Source: Alphaproteobacteria bacterium (lineage in GTDB: Bacteria > Pseudomonadota > Alphaproteobacteria > Rhizobiales > JAKIUO01). From it: DNA of 64,000 nt. This document shows positions 36,749 to 46,346 of this stretch, piece after piece. Positions within the stretch are counted from its first letter, which is position 1. Every line of letters starts with the position of its first letter. The stretch covers positions 1 to 64,000 of the forward strand of contig JAJRPI010000019.1 of the NCBI GenBank assembly GCA_024280895.1. Direction: 5' to 3'. The position numbers and the translations under genes were made by a program. The notes below the pieces were generated by a model, which was not told the DNA's origin, did no database searches, and worked only from the letters and a program-made list of their open reading frames with translations.

Positions 36749-37534
36749 CTATTCAGAATCAAGATTTACTGCTGTCCCTGCAAGAAGCCCACCATCAATG
36801 GTAAGCTCTGCGCCGGTCATATAGGCGGCCTCGTCAGAGGCGAGCAAAACAGCTAAAGCTGCAACTTCTTCGGGGGTGCCAAATCTGTTTAAGGGCGTAT
36901 CTTTAACAAAAGCTGCCATACGTCGCACGCGGTCCTCGCCATTACCAAGCATTAGCTCCCACATAGGTGTGAGAATTGCGCCAGGATGAAGCGAGTTGCA
37001 ACGAATATTCAGATTTTCTTTGGCACAATAAAGAGCAACCGTTTTTGTATGGTTGCGAATAGCGGCCTTGGAAGAGGCATAAGCCGCTGCAGCCGGAATA
37101 CCAACCATTCCAGAACGCGAAGAGATATTAATAATGGAGCCGCTAGCCGCATTTCGCATCGCACCAATCGCATACCGACATCCCATAAATGTCCCGTCCA
37201 GATTGACCTCATGAACGCGGCGCCAATCTTTCAGTGTTGCCTTTTCAGGATCATGGCAAACCGCTCCATCTTCAAAGCCTGTGATACCCGCATTATTCAC
37301 CAGCACATCTATCTGAGGGTATTGTTTGGCTATTTGAAGCCAGTCGCCTTCAACAGAAACATCTAGCGAAGCATACTGACAACCAAGTTCTGTCGCGACT
37401 TTGTGAGCTGCTGCCTCATCTTTATCAGTGACAACAACCCGCGCGCCCTCGTTCACGAAGGCAGTTGCAATTGCTTCCCCGATACCGCGCCCTGCACCTG
37501 TCACGATACACAGCTTGTTTTGCAGTTTTTCCAT
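36749..37534 (-). CDS. Short-chain dehydrogenase/reductase
   Basis: This classical SDR has the NAD(P) motif TGAGRGIG (residues 12-19), NNAG (80-83), and the catalytic Ser139, Tyr152 and Lys156 (YASSK). An Asp at the end of the second strand (VVVTDKDE) favours NAD over NADP. The 261 residues end with a typical GGLLAG region. The substrate cannot be named. It lies 14 bases downstream of the ABC exporter gene on the same strand, which may be chance. Confidence 0.9.
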   Translation of the reverse strand: MEKLQNKLCIVTGAGRGIGEAIATAFVNEGARVVVTDKDEAAAHKVATELGCQYASLDVSVEGDWLQIAKQYPQIDVLVNNAGITGFEDGAVCHDPEKATLKDWRRVHEVNLDGTFMGCRYAIGAMRNAASGSIINISSRSGMVGIPAAAAYASSKAAIRNHTKTVALYCAKENLNIRCNSLHPGAILTPMWELMLGNGEDRVRRMAAFVKDTPLNRFGTPEEVAALAVLLASDEAAYMTGAELTIDGGLLAGTAVNLDSE

Positions 37535-37548
37535 GAGCTGGATTCTCC

Positions 37549-39357
37549 TTATTCTGCAGGAGCCCCAGCAAATTGAAGGTCAGCCAATTCTTTATACAGG
37601 CCGCCGCGATCAATGAGGGTCGAGTGTGTGCCCTCTTGGCTGACACGTCCCTTATCAATAACAAGAATACGGTCGGCATCTTGCACCGTTGACAAGCGAT
37701 GGGCGATGATCAGCGTCGTACGACCTTCTTTCAAGGCGTCAAGTGCCGTCTGCACTTCTCGCTCACTTGCCGTATCAAGAGCACTGGTTGCTTCATCCAA
37801 CAAAAGAATGGGGGCATCGCGCAAGACAGCCCGCGCGATGGCAATGCGCTGACGCTGCCCTCCCGACAAAGTCGCCCCGTGTTCGCCAAGCGGGGTGTCA
37901 TAACCACGATCAAGCTCAGAGATAAAGCCATGAGCATAGGCAGCTTTGGCGGCTTTAACGATATCTTCTCGTGTCGCGCCATCAGTGCCATAGGCGATAT
38001 TGGCAGCGACCGTATCGGCAAACAGGGCAATATCCTGGGGAACCAACGCCATGCGATTGCGCAAATCGCTGAGTTTGACATCACTGACGCCCAGACCATC
38101 GATTGAGATTGAGCCTTTATCGGCATCATAAAAGCGCAAGATCAGATTGAACACGGTGCTTTTGCCAGAACCAGAGGCCCCCACAACAGCAACGGTCTCG
38201 CCAGGTTTCACCTCGAACGAAACCCCCTCAAGTGCCGGTGTGTCAGGGCGCGAGGGGTAAGAAAACTGTACATTCTTAAACGAAATATGCCCGATTTTCT
38301 CTTTGCCATAATGTGCCGGATTTTGCGGGTCTTTCACATCTGAATTGGTTTTCAACAGCTCGGCCAAGCGCTCCGCAGCCCCTGCTGTTTCTTGCACTTC
38401 TCCCCAAACCTCGCTCAAACCACCGAGTGAACCTGCTGCAATCGCGGCGTAAAGTACAAACTGACCAAGCGTACCGCCGCTCATATTGCCCGACAGAACA
38501 TCTTGAGCCCCATACCACAAGATGCCGATAATACTGGCAAACACCAGAAAAATAGCGATAGCGGTCAGTCCGGCGCGCGCTTTCATGCGCACTCTGGCAG
38601 CCTCAAAACTTTTATCAACCGCCACAGAGAAGCGCTTTGTCACCGAGCGCTCAAAACTGTTGGCCTGCATGGTGCGTATGGATGACAGATTTTCAGCGGC
38701 AACCGAGGATGAGATCGCCAAACTATCTTGAGCATTGCGCGATAACTTGCGTACCGAGCGCCCAAGCCCAACAAGGGGAACCACGATCAACGGGATCGCC
38801 AGCACCACGAGCGCCGCCAGTTTGGGACTTGTCACAAACATCATGAAAATGGCGCCGATGGTCATGATAAGATTACGCAGAGCCTGCGAGGCTGAACTAC
38901 CCACGGCACTCTTGATCTGGGTGGTATCAGCGGTCAGGCGAGACATCACCTCCCCTGAATGGGTGACATCATAAAAGGCGGGACTAAGGGTCGCCAAACG
39001 CTTAAAAACATCCGTGCGAAGATCTGCAACGATTCGCTCTCCCAGCCAGCTGACAAAATAAAAGCGCACCGCACTTGCCAATGCCAGAACCAGCCCGACA
39101 GCAAACATGGCGATGAAATAGGAATTGATGGTTTGAGAATTGGAGGCGGAAAATCCAGCATCGATCATGCGCCGCACCCCGATAGGCACGGTTAATGTCG
39201 CCAAAGCTGCAACAACAAGCGCCACCAGCGCGCCGATGACCATTGTTCTATGGCGCAACAAATACGGTTTTAAAGATTTGAGGGGGCCGATTGAGCGGTT
39301 TTTCCCACCTTTTTTATTCGCTGTTTTGCCAGCACGATTCCGGGCTTTGCGCGCCAC
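37549..39357 (-). CDS. ABC transporter, fused membrane and ATPase domains (MsbA/multidrug type)
   Basis: This half-size exporter of 602 residues has a basic N-terminal tail (KARNRAGKTANKKGGKNR), six membrane helices (about 35-310) and an ATPase domain with Walker A GASGSGKST, the Q-loop, signature LSGGQRQRIAIARAV and Walker B ILLLDEATSALD. It would act as a homodimer. Candidate substrates include lipids, drugs or lipid-linked products; MsbA is possible but lpx genes are not adjacent. The start lies in a divergent 232-base gap with the NDUFA12 gene. Confidence 0.92.
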   Translation of the reverse strand: MARKARNRAGKTANKKGGKNRSIGPLKSLKPYLLRHRTMVIGALVALVVAALATLTVPIGVRRMIDAGFSASNSQTINSYFIAMFAVGLVLALASAVRFYFVSWLGERIVADLRTDVFKRLATLSPAFYDVTHSGEVMSRLTADTTQIKSAVGSSASQALRNLIMTIGAIFMMFVTSPKLAALVVLAIPLIVVPLVGLGRSVRKLSRNAQDSLAISSSVAAENLSSIRTMQANSFERSVTKRFSVAVDKSFEAARVRMKARAGLTAIAIFLVFASIIGILWYGAQDVLSGNMSGGTLGQFVLYAAIAAGSLGGLSEVWGEVQETAGAAERLAELLKTNSDVKDPQNPAHYGKEKIGHISFKNVQFSYPSRPDTPALEGVSFEVKPGETVAVVGASGSGKSTVFNLILRFYDADKGSISIDGLGVSDVKLSDLRNRMALVPQDIALFADTVAANIAYGTDGATREDIVKAAKAAYAHGFISELDRGYDTPLGEHGATLSGGQRQRIAIARAVLRDAPILLLDEATSALDTASEREVQTALDALKEGRTTLIIAHRLSTVQDADRILVIDKGRVSQEGTHSTLIDRGGLYKELADLQFAGAPAE

Positions 39358-39589
39358 TCTATATCCTCACATCTGTCTATTAAATAATGTTACATGCCGT
39401 AACAAAGAGAGAAGTTAGCACTATTTTGTAGGAATTCAAATCAGTTGCTGCATTGATCACCATCAATGCCATAAACCGCCCCCAAAAGCATCAATTGGAA
39501 GGCTGGACACACCAAATCAATGCTGCCATAGTCACGCAAAGCTGTGAGCGAGCCAGAACCTCGCGCAAAATCGACAAGGATTGGCACAT

Positions 39590-39988
39590 ATGGGACTGTT
39601 CAACGAAATGTTTACCTGGTGGAATGGTAATACGTGGGGCACCCGCTTTTTCACGTTTCGCAAAGGTAAACTGGTTGGCGAAGACGAGTTTGGTAATCGT
39701 TACTATATCCAGCGTAAAGGTGTCGGTCCCCTTGGTATCCCGCGCCGTTGGGTCACCTTCAATGGTCTGGCTGAAGCCTCGACTGTACCAGCTGACTGGC
39801 ATGGCTGGCTACATTATACCGTTGACCAGCTACCAAACAAAGAGCCCTACCAACCTCGGCACTGGCAAAAACGCCATTCTCCGAACTATACTGGAACGCG
39901 CAAGGCTTACCGTCCTCAAGGCTCGCTGCTCGCAGGCACCACCTCAGCTGACGCACCGCAAACTTATGAACCTTGGCGACCTGAATAA
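39590..39988 (+). CDS. NADH:ubiquinone oxidoreductase NDUFA12-like subunit
   Basis: This is the bacterial homologue of mitochondrial complex I accessory subunit NDUFA12 (17.2 kDa), found in alphaproteobacteria. The ATG at 39590 is chosen because AAGGA stands nine bases upstream, giving MGLFNEMFTWWNGNTWGTR. Conserved parts are GEDEFGNRYYIQRK, RRWVTFNG, VPADWHGWLHY and PYQPRHWQKRH. It is 132 residues. It sits upstream of the aroQ-accBC-aat-DUF2155 group; related genomes commonly place it in the same neighbourhood. The other complex I genes are elsewhere. Confidence 0.93.
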   Translation: MGLFNEMFTWWNGNTWGTRFFTFRKGKLVGEDEFGNRYYIQRKGVGPLGIPRRWVTFNGLAEASTVPADWHGWLHYTVDQLPNKEPYQPRHWQKRHSPNYTGTRKAYRPQGSLLAGTTSADAPQTYEPWRPE

Positions 39989-40105
39989 GATGTGCGTAAA
40001 ACTGATTAAAGGACAGATATCAATCCGTTCATCACTTGTGCCATAAGCCTTTGCGTTAGCAGTAAAAAACTGTTAGAAACAGCGTCAGTATTTTCAACGG
40101 GGATT

Positions 40106-40126
40106 TTTAATGATTAAATCATTAAA
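40106..40126. promoter_or_regulatory. AT-rich palindrome upstream of aroQ
   Basis: TTTAATGATT, one base, then its exact complement form a 21-base palindrome 42 bases before the aroQ start. It is flanked by GGGG and CCC. It looks like an operator for a dimeric regulator; no U-run supports a terminator. Confidence 0.45.
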
Positions 40127-40167
40127 CCCTCATTTCCTAGAATCCAGCAGAACCGATCCATAATCCC

Positions 40168-40605
40168 ATGAGCAAACAGATTTTTGTCCTCAATGGCCCC
40201 AATCTTAACCTCCTGGGCACCCGGGAGCCTGAAATCTATGGGAACTTGAAACTTGAGGATATTGAAATTAACCTGAAGGAACTTGCCAAGGGTCTTGGGG
40301 TTAATGTGGACTTTCGCCAAAGCAATCACGAAGGTGAACTTGTAGACTGGGTTCATGAGGCAGGAGAAAAAAAGGCGGCGATTATTCTAAATGCCGGCGC
40401 CTACACCCATACCTCTGTGGCCTTGATGGATGCTTTAATGGCGGTGGAAAGCGATTGCATCGAGGTTCATCTATCGAATATTTTTAAACGCGAAGATTTT
40501 CGCCACCACTCATATATCTCCAAAGCATCGCTTGGAATTATCAGTGGACTTGGCGCAAAAGGGTATGAGTTGGCATTGCTGGCCCTAAATGACAGCAGCA
40601 CTTAA
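40168..40605 (+). CDS. aroQ: 3-dehydroquinate dehydratase, type II
   Basis: AroQ catalyses the third step of the shikimate pathway, giving dehydroshikimate. The 145 residues show [20 protein letters not shown] with the catalytic Tyr, [12 protein letters not shown] with the catalytic His-Glu-Gly segment, and [21 protein letters not shown]. It starts the plus-strand aroQ-accB-accC-aat run, whose gene order is conserved in related bacteria although the functions differ. It overlaps or closely abuts the accB start region. Confidence 0.97.
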   Translation: MSKQIFVLNGPNLNLLGTREPEIYGNLKLEDIEINLKELAKGLGVNVDFRQSNHEGELVDWVHEAGEKKAAIILNAGAYTHTSVALMDALMAVESDCIEVHLSNIFKREDFRHHSYISKASLGIISGLGAKGYELALLALNDSST

Positions 40606-40642
40606 AACGACCAGGCACACGAACGGGAGCATGAAGCAAGGC

Positions 40643-41113
40643 ATGGCAAAAACGAGCACATCCAAATCCGGCAAGAGCCTTGATCACGAACTTATTCGTG
40701 AACTGGCCGAGCTACTGACCGAGACGGGCCTTAGCGAGATCGAGATCGAACAACCCGATCTTCGCATCCGCGTTGCCCGTAACGCCGCGCCTACCGGTAT
40801 GATGCAACCAGCGATCAGTGTAGCACCTGTCGTAGGCGGCGCACCGGCAAATATCATGCCTGTCGAAGAAGCCGCCCATCCAGGCGCCGTGCCCTCCCCA
40901 ATGGTCGGAACGGTCTATCTGTCTCCAGAACCTGGAGCTGATCCATTTATCAAAGTTGGCCAACAGGTGTCTGAAGGTCAGACTTTGATGATTGTCGAGG
41001 CCATGAAAACCATGAACCACATTCCAGCGCCGCGCAGTGGTAAAATCACCAGCATCTTGATTGAAGATCAACAACCGGTTGAATTCGGCGAGCCACTTTT
41101 GATTATCGAGTAA
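40643..41113 (+). CDS. accB: Biotin carboxyl carrier protein of acetyl-CoA carboxylase
   Basis: BCCP carries biotin between the two half-reactions of acetyl-CoA carboxylase. The start at 40643 ([20 protein letters not shown]) fits the family N terminus and has AAGG upstream; ATGs at 40631 and at 40589, inside aroQ, are alternatives. The 156 residues have an N-terminal helical domain, an Ala/Pro linker and the C-terminal biotinyl domain with [10 protein letters not shown], where the Lys is biotinylated. The next gene is accC. Confidence 0.95.
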   Translation: MAKTSTSKSGKSLDHELIRELAELLTETGLSEIEIEQPDLRIRVARNAAPTGMMQPAISVAPVVGGAPANIMPVEEAAHPGAVPSPMVGTVYLSPEPGADPFIKVGQQVSEGQTLMIVEAMKTMNHIPAPRSGKITSILIEDQQPVEFGEPLLIIE

Positions 41114-41178
41114 GCTCCAACCGGCCAGCTCTCTGGTCATTTGCCCACGCACCCAAAGAGAGTAACCAAGGAAACTTC

Positions 41179-42519
41179 ATGTTTGACAAGGTACTAATTG
41201 CTAATCGCGGCGAAATCGCCCTTCGCATTCTACGCGCCTGCAAAGAGCTTGGCATTGCAACGGTTGCCGTTCACTCTACGGCCGATGCCGATGCCATGCA
41301 TGTAAAGCTCGCAGATGAGAGTGTTTGCATCGGCCCTCCAGCTGCCAGCGAAAGCTATCTGAAAATCCCAGCTTTACTAGCCGCTTGCGAAATATCTGGC
41401 GCCGATGCCCTGCATCCTGGCTACGGGTTTCTATCTGAAAATGCTCGGTTCGCCGATATTTTGGATGAGCACGGCATCACATTTATTGGCCCAAGCGCCG
41501 AACATATCCGTCTCATGGGAGACAAAATCGAAGCCAAAAGAACGGCCAAGCGACTTGGCATTCCGGTTGTACCCGGCTCTGAAGGCGGTGTGACAACTGA
41601 TAAGCAGGCCAAGAAAGTCGCCAAGCAAATTGGCTATCCGGTGATCATTAAAGCCTCGGCTGGCGGCGGAGGCCGCGGTATGAAAGTGGCCACATCTGAA
41701 GATCAGCTTTCCATGTCTTTGGCAACTGCAAGGGCCGAATCAAAGGCGGCCTTTGGCGATGACACCATGTATCTGGAAAAATATCTTGGCACCCCCCGTC
41801 ATATCGAGGTGCAGGTGATTGGCGACGGCAAAGGCAATGCCATTCATCTTGGCGAACGCGACTGCTCGCTACAGCGGCGCCATCAAAAAGTCTGGGAAGA
41901 AGCCCCCTCTCCGGCTCTCAATAATGAACAACGCGAAGAAATCGGCATGATCGTTGCCAATGCAATCGCCGAGCTGAAATATGAAGGCGTCGGCACCATT
42001 GAGTTTCTCTATGAAAATGGCGAGTTCTACTTTATCGAAATGAACACGCGGTTGCAGGTCGAGCATCCCGTCACAGAGATGATAACCGGCGTTGATATTG
42101 TTATCGAGCAAATCCGCATCGCCTCTGGTGCCCCATTGAGCCTCTCGCAAGAAGATGTACGTCTGAGCGGTCACTCGATTGAGTGCCGGATCACGGCTGG
42201 AAACCCCTCTACCTTTATGCCCTCTCCTGGAACAATCTCCTATTTCCATCCTCCTGGCGGTCTTGGAGTGCGTGTCGATTCTGGCGTTTATGCCGGATAT
42301 ACCATCCCAGCTTATTACGATAGTCTGATCGGCAAACTGATTGTACATGGTAAAAACCGCAATGAATGTATGATGAGGCTGAAACGCTCTTTGGGCGAGT
42401 TTGTCATTGATGGCATCGAGACAACCATTCCCCTGTTCTCGGCCCTCATTAACGAGCAAGATATCATCAATGGCTTGTATGATATTCATTGGCTGGAAAA
42501 ATACCTCGAAAAGCCCTAG
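41179..42519 (+). CDS. accC: Biotin carboxylase subunit of acetyl-CoA carboxylase
   Basis: AccC uses ATP and bicarbonate to carboxylate BCCP-bound biotin. The 446 residues begin [20 protein letters not shown] and contain the ATP-grasp glycine loop [46 protein letters not shown] (catalytic region) and a C-terminal biotin-carboxylase domain. AAGGAAAC stands before the ATG. It forms an operon with accB; accA and accD are not in the window. Confidence 0.98.
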   Translation: MFDKVLIANRGEIALRILRACKELGIATVAVHSTADADAMHVKLADESVCIGPPAASESYLKIPALLAACEISGADALHPGYGFLSENARFADILDEHGITFIGPSAEHIRLMGDKIEAKRTAKRLGIPVVPGSEGGVTTDKQAKKVAKQIGYPVIIKASAGGGGRGMKVATSEDQLSMSLATARAESKAAFGDDTMYLEKYLGTPRHIEVQVIGDGKGNAIHLGERDCSLQRRHQKVWEEAPSPALNNEQREEIGMIVANAIAELKYEGVGTIEFLYENGEFYFIEMNTRLQVEHPVTEMITGVDIVIEQIRIASGAPLSLSQEDVRLSGHSIECRITAGNPSTFMPSPGTISYFHPPGGLGVRVDSGVYAGYTIPAYYDSLIGKLIVHGKNRNECMMRLKRSLGEFVIDGIETTIPLFSALINEQDIINGLYDIHWLEKYLEKP

Positions 42520-42594
42520 TCTGAAGATCTTCGCAACAGTAACAATCGACCGGTCAGGGAGTTTCCAATCTATACCTGTGCTGAAATCGGCGAA

Positions 42595-43257
42595 TTGACA
42601 ACCGATATTCTCCTCGACGCCTACTCCAACGGCTCTTTTCCTATGGGAGAGGATGCTGAAGATGAGACGCTGTTCTGGATCGAGCCAACAGAGCGCGGGA
42701 TCATTCCACTTGACGGTTTCCACCTCTCCAAAAGTCTCAAACGGCTCATTCTAAAAGAAAATTTTGAGATCCGCATTAATAGTGATTTTGAAGGTGTGAT
42801 TGAAGGCTGCGGCTCAATGAAAGCCGGGCGCATCAGTACATGGATCAATAAGCCCATTCGCAAACTATATGGAGAGCTTTTTGCGCAAGGCCATTGCCAT
42901 ACGGTTGAAACCTGGAGGGATGACAAGCTCGTTGGTGGGCTTTATGGCGTTCACATTGGCGGTGCTTTTTTTGGCGAGAGTATGTTCTCATTTGAGCGAG
43001 ATGCCAGCAAGGTTGCCTTGGCAAATCTTGTTGCACGCCTCAATCATTGTGGGTTTTCGCTTCTGGACACCCAGTTTTTGACCGATCATCTGCGCAGTCT
43101 TGGCGGCATAGAAATCGAACAGCAAGACTATCGCAAAAAACTGTACGCGGCCCTCGATAAGCCAGCAGATTTTCTGCGTAAACCAATATCGCTGTCAGCT
43201 CACAAGGTTTTGCAACTTGTCAGCCAGACATCAAACACGGGATGCTCAACACCGTGA
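42595..43257 (+). CDS. aat: Leucyl/phenylalanyl-tRNA-protein transferase
   Basis: Aat adds Leu or Phe to N-terminal Lys/Arg of proteins, marking them for ClpS-ClpAP. The visible motifs are AYSNGSFPMGE, FWIEPTERGIIPLD, HTVETWRDDKLVGGLYGVHIGGAFFGESMFS and LLDTQFLTDHLRSLGG. The start is uncertain. No in-frame ATG or GTG occurs between the accC stop and the conserved part. TTG at 42595 lacks a ribosome site, while CAGGGAG at 42555-42561 is ideally spaced to an ATC at 42568. The annotated 220 residues are thus a minimum. The 3' end overlaps the convergent DUF2155 gene. Confidence 0.93.
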   Translation: MTTDILLDAYSNGSFPMGEDAEDETLFWIEPTERGIIPLDGFHLSKSLKRLILKENFEIRINSDFEGVIEGCGSMKAGRISTWINKPIRKLYGELFAQGHCHTVETWRDDKLVGGLYGVHIGGAFFGESMFSFERDASKVALANLVARLNHCGFSLLDTQFLTDHLRSLGGIEIEQQDYRKKLYAALDKPADFLRKPISLSAHKVLQLVSQTSNTGCSTP

Positions 43258-43601
43258 ATACCCGGGCTTTCGGCAAACATCCAACCCATAAACAAAGGTG
43301 CTTTAGTCTGGTCCAACTGGATCTCTTGCACTTCGACGAAGGCCGTTGTGTGCGGTGTTTCCGTTGGAGGGCGTGTATGACAGGCTCTTGGCGTGATTAA
43401 TAATGCGCCAAACTCTACAGTGGTATTGAGCGGCACTTCCAAATGAGAGATCCGCGCAGAAACTTTGTCGAGAGCGGCAAAAACCGCGACATTATTAATG
43501 ATCTTTTCGGCAGACACCTGCGTAAATGTCAGCCCGATTCCAGTCAGTAATAACCAGCCAATCACCATAACGCGCCAAAAGTTTTTCACTGGAATTCTCA
43601 T
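43200..43601 (-). CDS. DUF2155-family protein, secreted
   Basis: The 133 residues have a signal-peptide or anchor helix (VMVIGWLLLTGIGLTFTQVSA) and then the DUF2155 domain with LDKVSARISHLEVPLN, ITPRACHTRPPTETPHTTAFVEV and LFMGWMFAESPGIHGVEHPVFDVWL. The ATG at 43601 has AAGG eight bases upstream. Function is unknown; the family is nearly confined to alphaproteobacteria and is typically found next to aat. Here it converges with aat and their 3' ends overlap by 58 bases. Confidence 0.9.
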   Translation of the reverse strand: MRIPVKNFWRVMVIGWLLLTGIGLTFTQVSAEKIINNVAVFAALDKVSARISHLEVPLNTTVEFGALLITPRACHTRPPTETPHTTAFVEVQEIQLDQTKAPLFMGWMFAESPGIHGVEHPVFDVWLTSCKTL

Positions 43602-43682
43602 CAACAAACCTTATCATTTTAACTCAAGCGGCAGAACACGCTGGTTCCGCCGTTCAATATTTTGAGATTCCCAAAAGGATTT

Positions 43683-44537
43683 TTAACAAATTTTACAGCC
43701 ATTCTTACGAATATCTGACGCGTGGCGTTTCATCACCTGACTAAGATTTGGTGGGACGCCGCCAATGAATTTGTCACCGACATAATAAGCTGGCGTGCCA
43801 CTAATCCCAAGACGATTGGCCAGATCTTTTGTTTCAGCGATAGACTGGGCCACTTCAGGGCTTTCCATGTCTTTTCTCAAGCGAGCAATATCAAGGCCGA
43901 CCTTCTCGGCAATCGTAAACACGGAATTATCCGTCACCCGCCCCTCAGATTCGAGCAAAGCCTTATGATACACGTAATATTTGCCTTGCTTCTTGGACGC
44001 CAAAGCCGCGCGCGCGGCTGTCAAAGAGGCATTGCCAAAAATTGGAAATTCCTTGAAGACCACTCGCAGTTTTTTATCCTGCGCCATGACTTTCTCAAGA
44101 GTTTTGAAGCCCTTGCGGCAATAGGGGCAATTATAATCAAAGAACTCGACCACGGTGACATCGCCCTTGGGATTGCCAGCGACCGGATCAAATCTTGAAC
44201 GGAACAAAGTATCGGCATTGTCAGTGAGAGCTGACACTTTCCGTTCTTCTTCTTGCGCTTTTTCTTTTTGTTGTAGTGCCAGAATGGCTTCTTGAATAAT
44301 TTCGGGTCTCGAAACCAATGTCTTGCGGACGATCCTTGCAATGACTTCTTCCTGCTCGCTGGAAAAGCCTTTCTGGGGCGCTATTTTATCAGCAACCACT
44401 TTGGCAACCTTTTCCATCTTGGACCCAGCATCAGCTTCAGCCTTGGTCTGCTGCGCGCTTTGCTCTTCGGCACAAGAGGCCAGCAACACGCCAGTCAGGC
44501 CAATCGCCAGATATCTCGTCAACAATCTCATACCCAT
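43683..44537 (-). CDS. DsbA-family thiol-disulfide oxidoreductase, lipoprotein
   Basis: The N terminus is a lipoprotein signal with lipobox LLASC, so it is probably anchored to a membrane facing the periplasm. A helical segment (about 55-105, EEVIARIVRKTLVSRPEII) precedes a thioredoxin fold with CPYC in FFDYNCPYCRKGF and the cis-Pro in ISGTPAYYVGDK. It probably oxidises or isomerises cysteine pairs of exported proteins; the N-terminal helical part resembles ScsC/BdbD-type enzymes. The ATG at 44537 has GAGGAG upstream; the ATG at 44531 is also possible. Confidence 0.92.
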   Translation of the reverse strand: MGMRLLTRYLAIGLTGVLLASCAEEQSAQQTKAEADAGSKMEKVAKVVADKIAPQKGFSSEQEEVIARIVRKTLVSRPEIIQEAILALQQKEKAQEEERKVSALTDNADTLFRSRFDPVAGNPKGDVTVVEFFDYNCPYCRKGFKTLEKVMAQDKKLRVVFKEFPIFGNASLTAARAALASKKQGKYYVYHKALLESEGRVTDNSVFTIAEKVGLDIARLRKDMESPEVAQSIAETKDLANRLGISGTPAYYVGDKFIGGVPPNLSQVMKRHASDIRKNGCKIC

Positions 44538-44664
44538 ATTCCTTCACTCCTCGTCATGTTCAAAGCAACGATTTCTAACACGTGCCCCAATAAATTTAAT
44601 TATATTCTATATATATTCTATGCAGCCGACTGCAAGTCAAACCGGCAAAATAACCACGCCGCGT

Positions 44665-46041
44665 TTATCGCTTAGGTCGTTGGAATTTCAGAATATCATC
44701 TGCGATCAACCACTGGGCACTGCCATTTTTCAGTTTCTTTTTTGCCCTCTTGGCCTGCTGTTTCGCAAGCTTTAGCCGTCCCTCATAAAAATAGGCTTGC
44801 GCAGAAGCGACTTCCGCCCTCGATATTTTCTTTTTTCTGGCGTAAGCGTTCGCTAATTGCCGGTAACCAAGCGCGTATTTATCTTCTCGTCCCAATCCCT
44901 TGCGAAGATGACGGATCGCCTCATCTATCAGCAAATCATCGCTGCTTGCCAACAATGCCTGTGCCAGCAGGACACGGATCAAAGGCGCACCTGGCGCGAG
45001 ACTAACAGCTTTGCGCAAAGGTCTAATCGCGGTTGTCGGCCGGCCACCCTCGAATAAAAACTGTCCCTTGATCTCATAAAAAAAGGGATTATCTGGATGC
45101 TCCGATATCAACGCATTAATTTTAGGCAAAAATGACTTCAGGCCCGCACTTCGATAGGAGGCAATCGCTCTCGCATATCGCGCAGGCAAGCTCGTATTGC
45201 GCCTATTATACAGATTGAACACGGTAGCTGGATTGTCAAGAAAACCAATAAGTTTGGCCTTCACCATTTCGTGACGTCTTTGCAATGAAGGGCGATCGAG
45301 CACCTTAAAGTAAGGACTTCGGCGGGCGATATCTCGTAGTTGCGCAAGGCGCTGGCGCGGCATCGGATGACTTTGCAGGTAAGGGTCAACCTGTCGCAAG
45401 GACGCCAGTCCCTGATCGGCAAAGAATTCAAATGTTTTCAACATGCCCTTGGCAGATTGATGCGTGCCGTTCAAAAACGTCACAGCTGCGCGGTCAGCAG
45501 AACTTTCTTCGATCCGGCGATAAGCTAGAATATTCTTCTTGATGAGTGTGTTTCCACCCATCAAAGCGGCTCCGCCTGCCTGTCCAAACTCACTCCCGGC
45601 AGCAGCTCCCCCGACCATCGCGGCAATACTCAATATTTGCAGCATCAAGCTGGCGGACTGGGCTTTTTTTAACTGTGTGCGAAATCTTGCCAAATGACCA
45701 CCGGTTATGTGACCCGTTTCATGAGCGATCACGCCAATCAGCTGATTTGGGGTCCTGGAATTGGTGATGGCACCGATATGGATGAACATGTTCTGGCCAT
45801 CGACCACAAAGGCATTAAAGGCGCGGTCGGAAACAATATGGATTTTGACATTTTGACCAAACAGTCCAGCAGCCTTGAAAATTGGCCGTGCATATTCCCG
45901 GATCAAATTCTCGGTTTCGGTATCGCGTATCAGGCCACGAGCCTGAGCCGCACTTGTTAGAACCGAAACCATAACCATCGTGGTCGCTAATGTTGGAACC
46001 AGCAGCTTGTGTAAATTTAGCCTATCTAGAAAGAAGCGCAT
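44665..46041 (-). CDS. M48-family periplasmic metalloprotease with TPR repeats (BepA-like)
   Basis: This secreted zinc protease of 458 residues has a signal peptide (to about 35), the zinc motif HETGH at residues 107-111, a third ligand region EESSADRAAV, and a C-terminal TPR-like helical part (about 300-440). E. coli BepA, with the same layout, checks outer-membrane protein assembly, notably LptD. Its neighbourhood with a DsbA-like lipoprotein fits an envelope-quality role, but that is inference. The start is ATG at 46041. Confidence 0.92.
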   Translation of the reverse strand: MRFFLDRLNLHKLLVPTLATTMVMVSVLTSAAQARGLIRDTETENLIREYARPIFKAAGLFGQNVKIHIVSDRAFNAFVVDGQNMFIHIGAITNSRTPNQLIGVIAHETGHITGGHLARFRTQLKKAQSASLMLQILSIAAMVGGAAAGSEFGQAGGAALMGGNTLIKKNILAYRRIEESSADRAAVTFLNGTHQSAKGMLKTFEFFADQGLASLRQVDPYLQSHPMPRQRLAQLRDIARRSPYFKVLDRPSLQRRHEMVKAKLIGFLDNPATVFNLYNRRNTSLPARYARAIASYRSAGLKSFLPKINALISEHPDNPFFYEIKGQFLFEGGRPTTAIRPLRKAVSLAPGAPLIRVLLAQALLASSDDLLIDEAIRHLRKGLGREDKYALGYRQLANAYARKKKISRAEVASAQAYFYEGRLKLAKQQAKRAKKKLKNGSAQWLIADDILKFQRPKR

Positions 46042-46346
46042 AAACAGTTCAACACCTTTTGTCGTTTCGATCTGGCTGCTTTAAGATACCACTTGGAGCC
46101 AAGGGATCTTTGCAGCAAAACCACTTCTATTCCCAAACGCTCTTTACCTCTGCAACAGATTTATGGTTCAACCAGATAAAGGTCAACCAAGCGAACCCGC
46201 AATTTTGCAGTTATTGATTGTTTTAACAGATCAGACCTGCCCAATAGGGCAATATCAAGACCTGAACGCCTGCAATTGACGTACAAATCTTTGACGTGAA
46301 CCAGATTGCTTAACTTGATGATTTATCATGCGACAGGATAATTGAC
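46042..46346. other. Divergent gap between the M48 protease and aminotransferase genes
   Basis: This gap should hold promoters for both genes. The heptamer TTGACGT occurs three times (46276-46282, 46291-46297, and 46342-46348 at the aminotransferase start). I see no hairpin or small gene. Confidence 0.35.

Noticed and set aside
39453-40046. 197-residue plus-strand frame over the NDUFA12-like gene
   Set aside because: It is another frame of a gene with clear family features and has no motif of its own.
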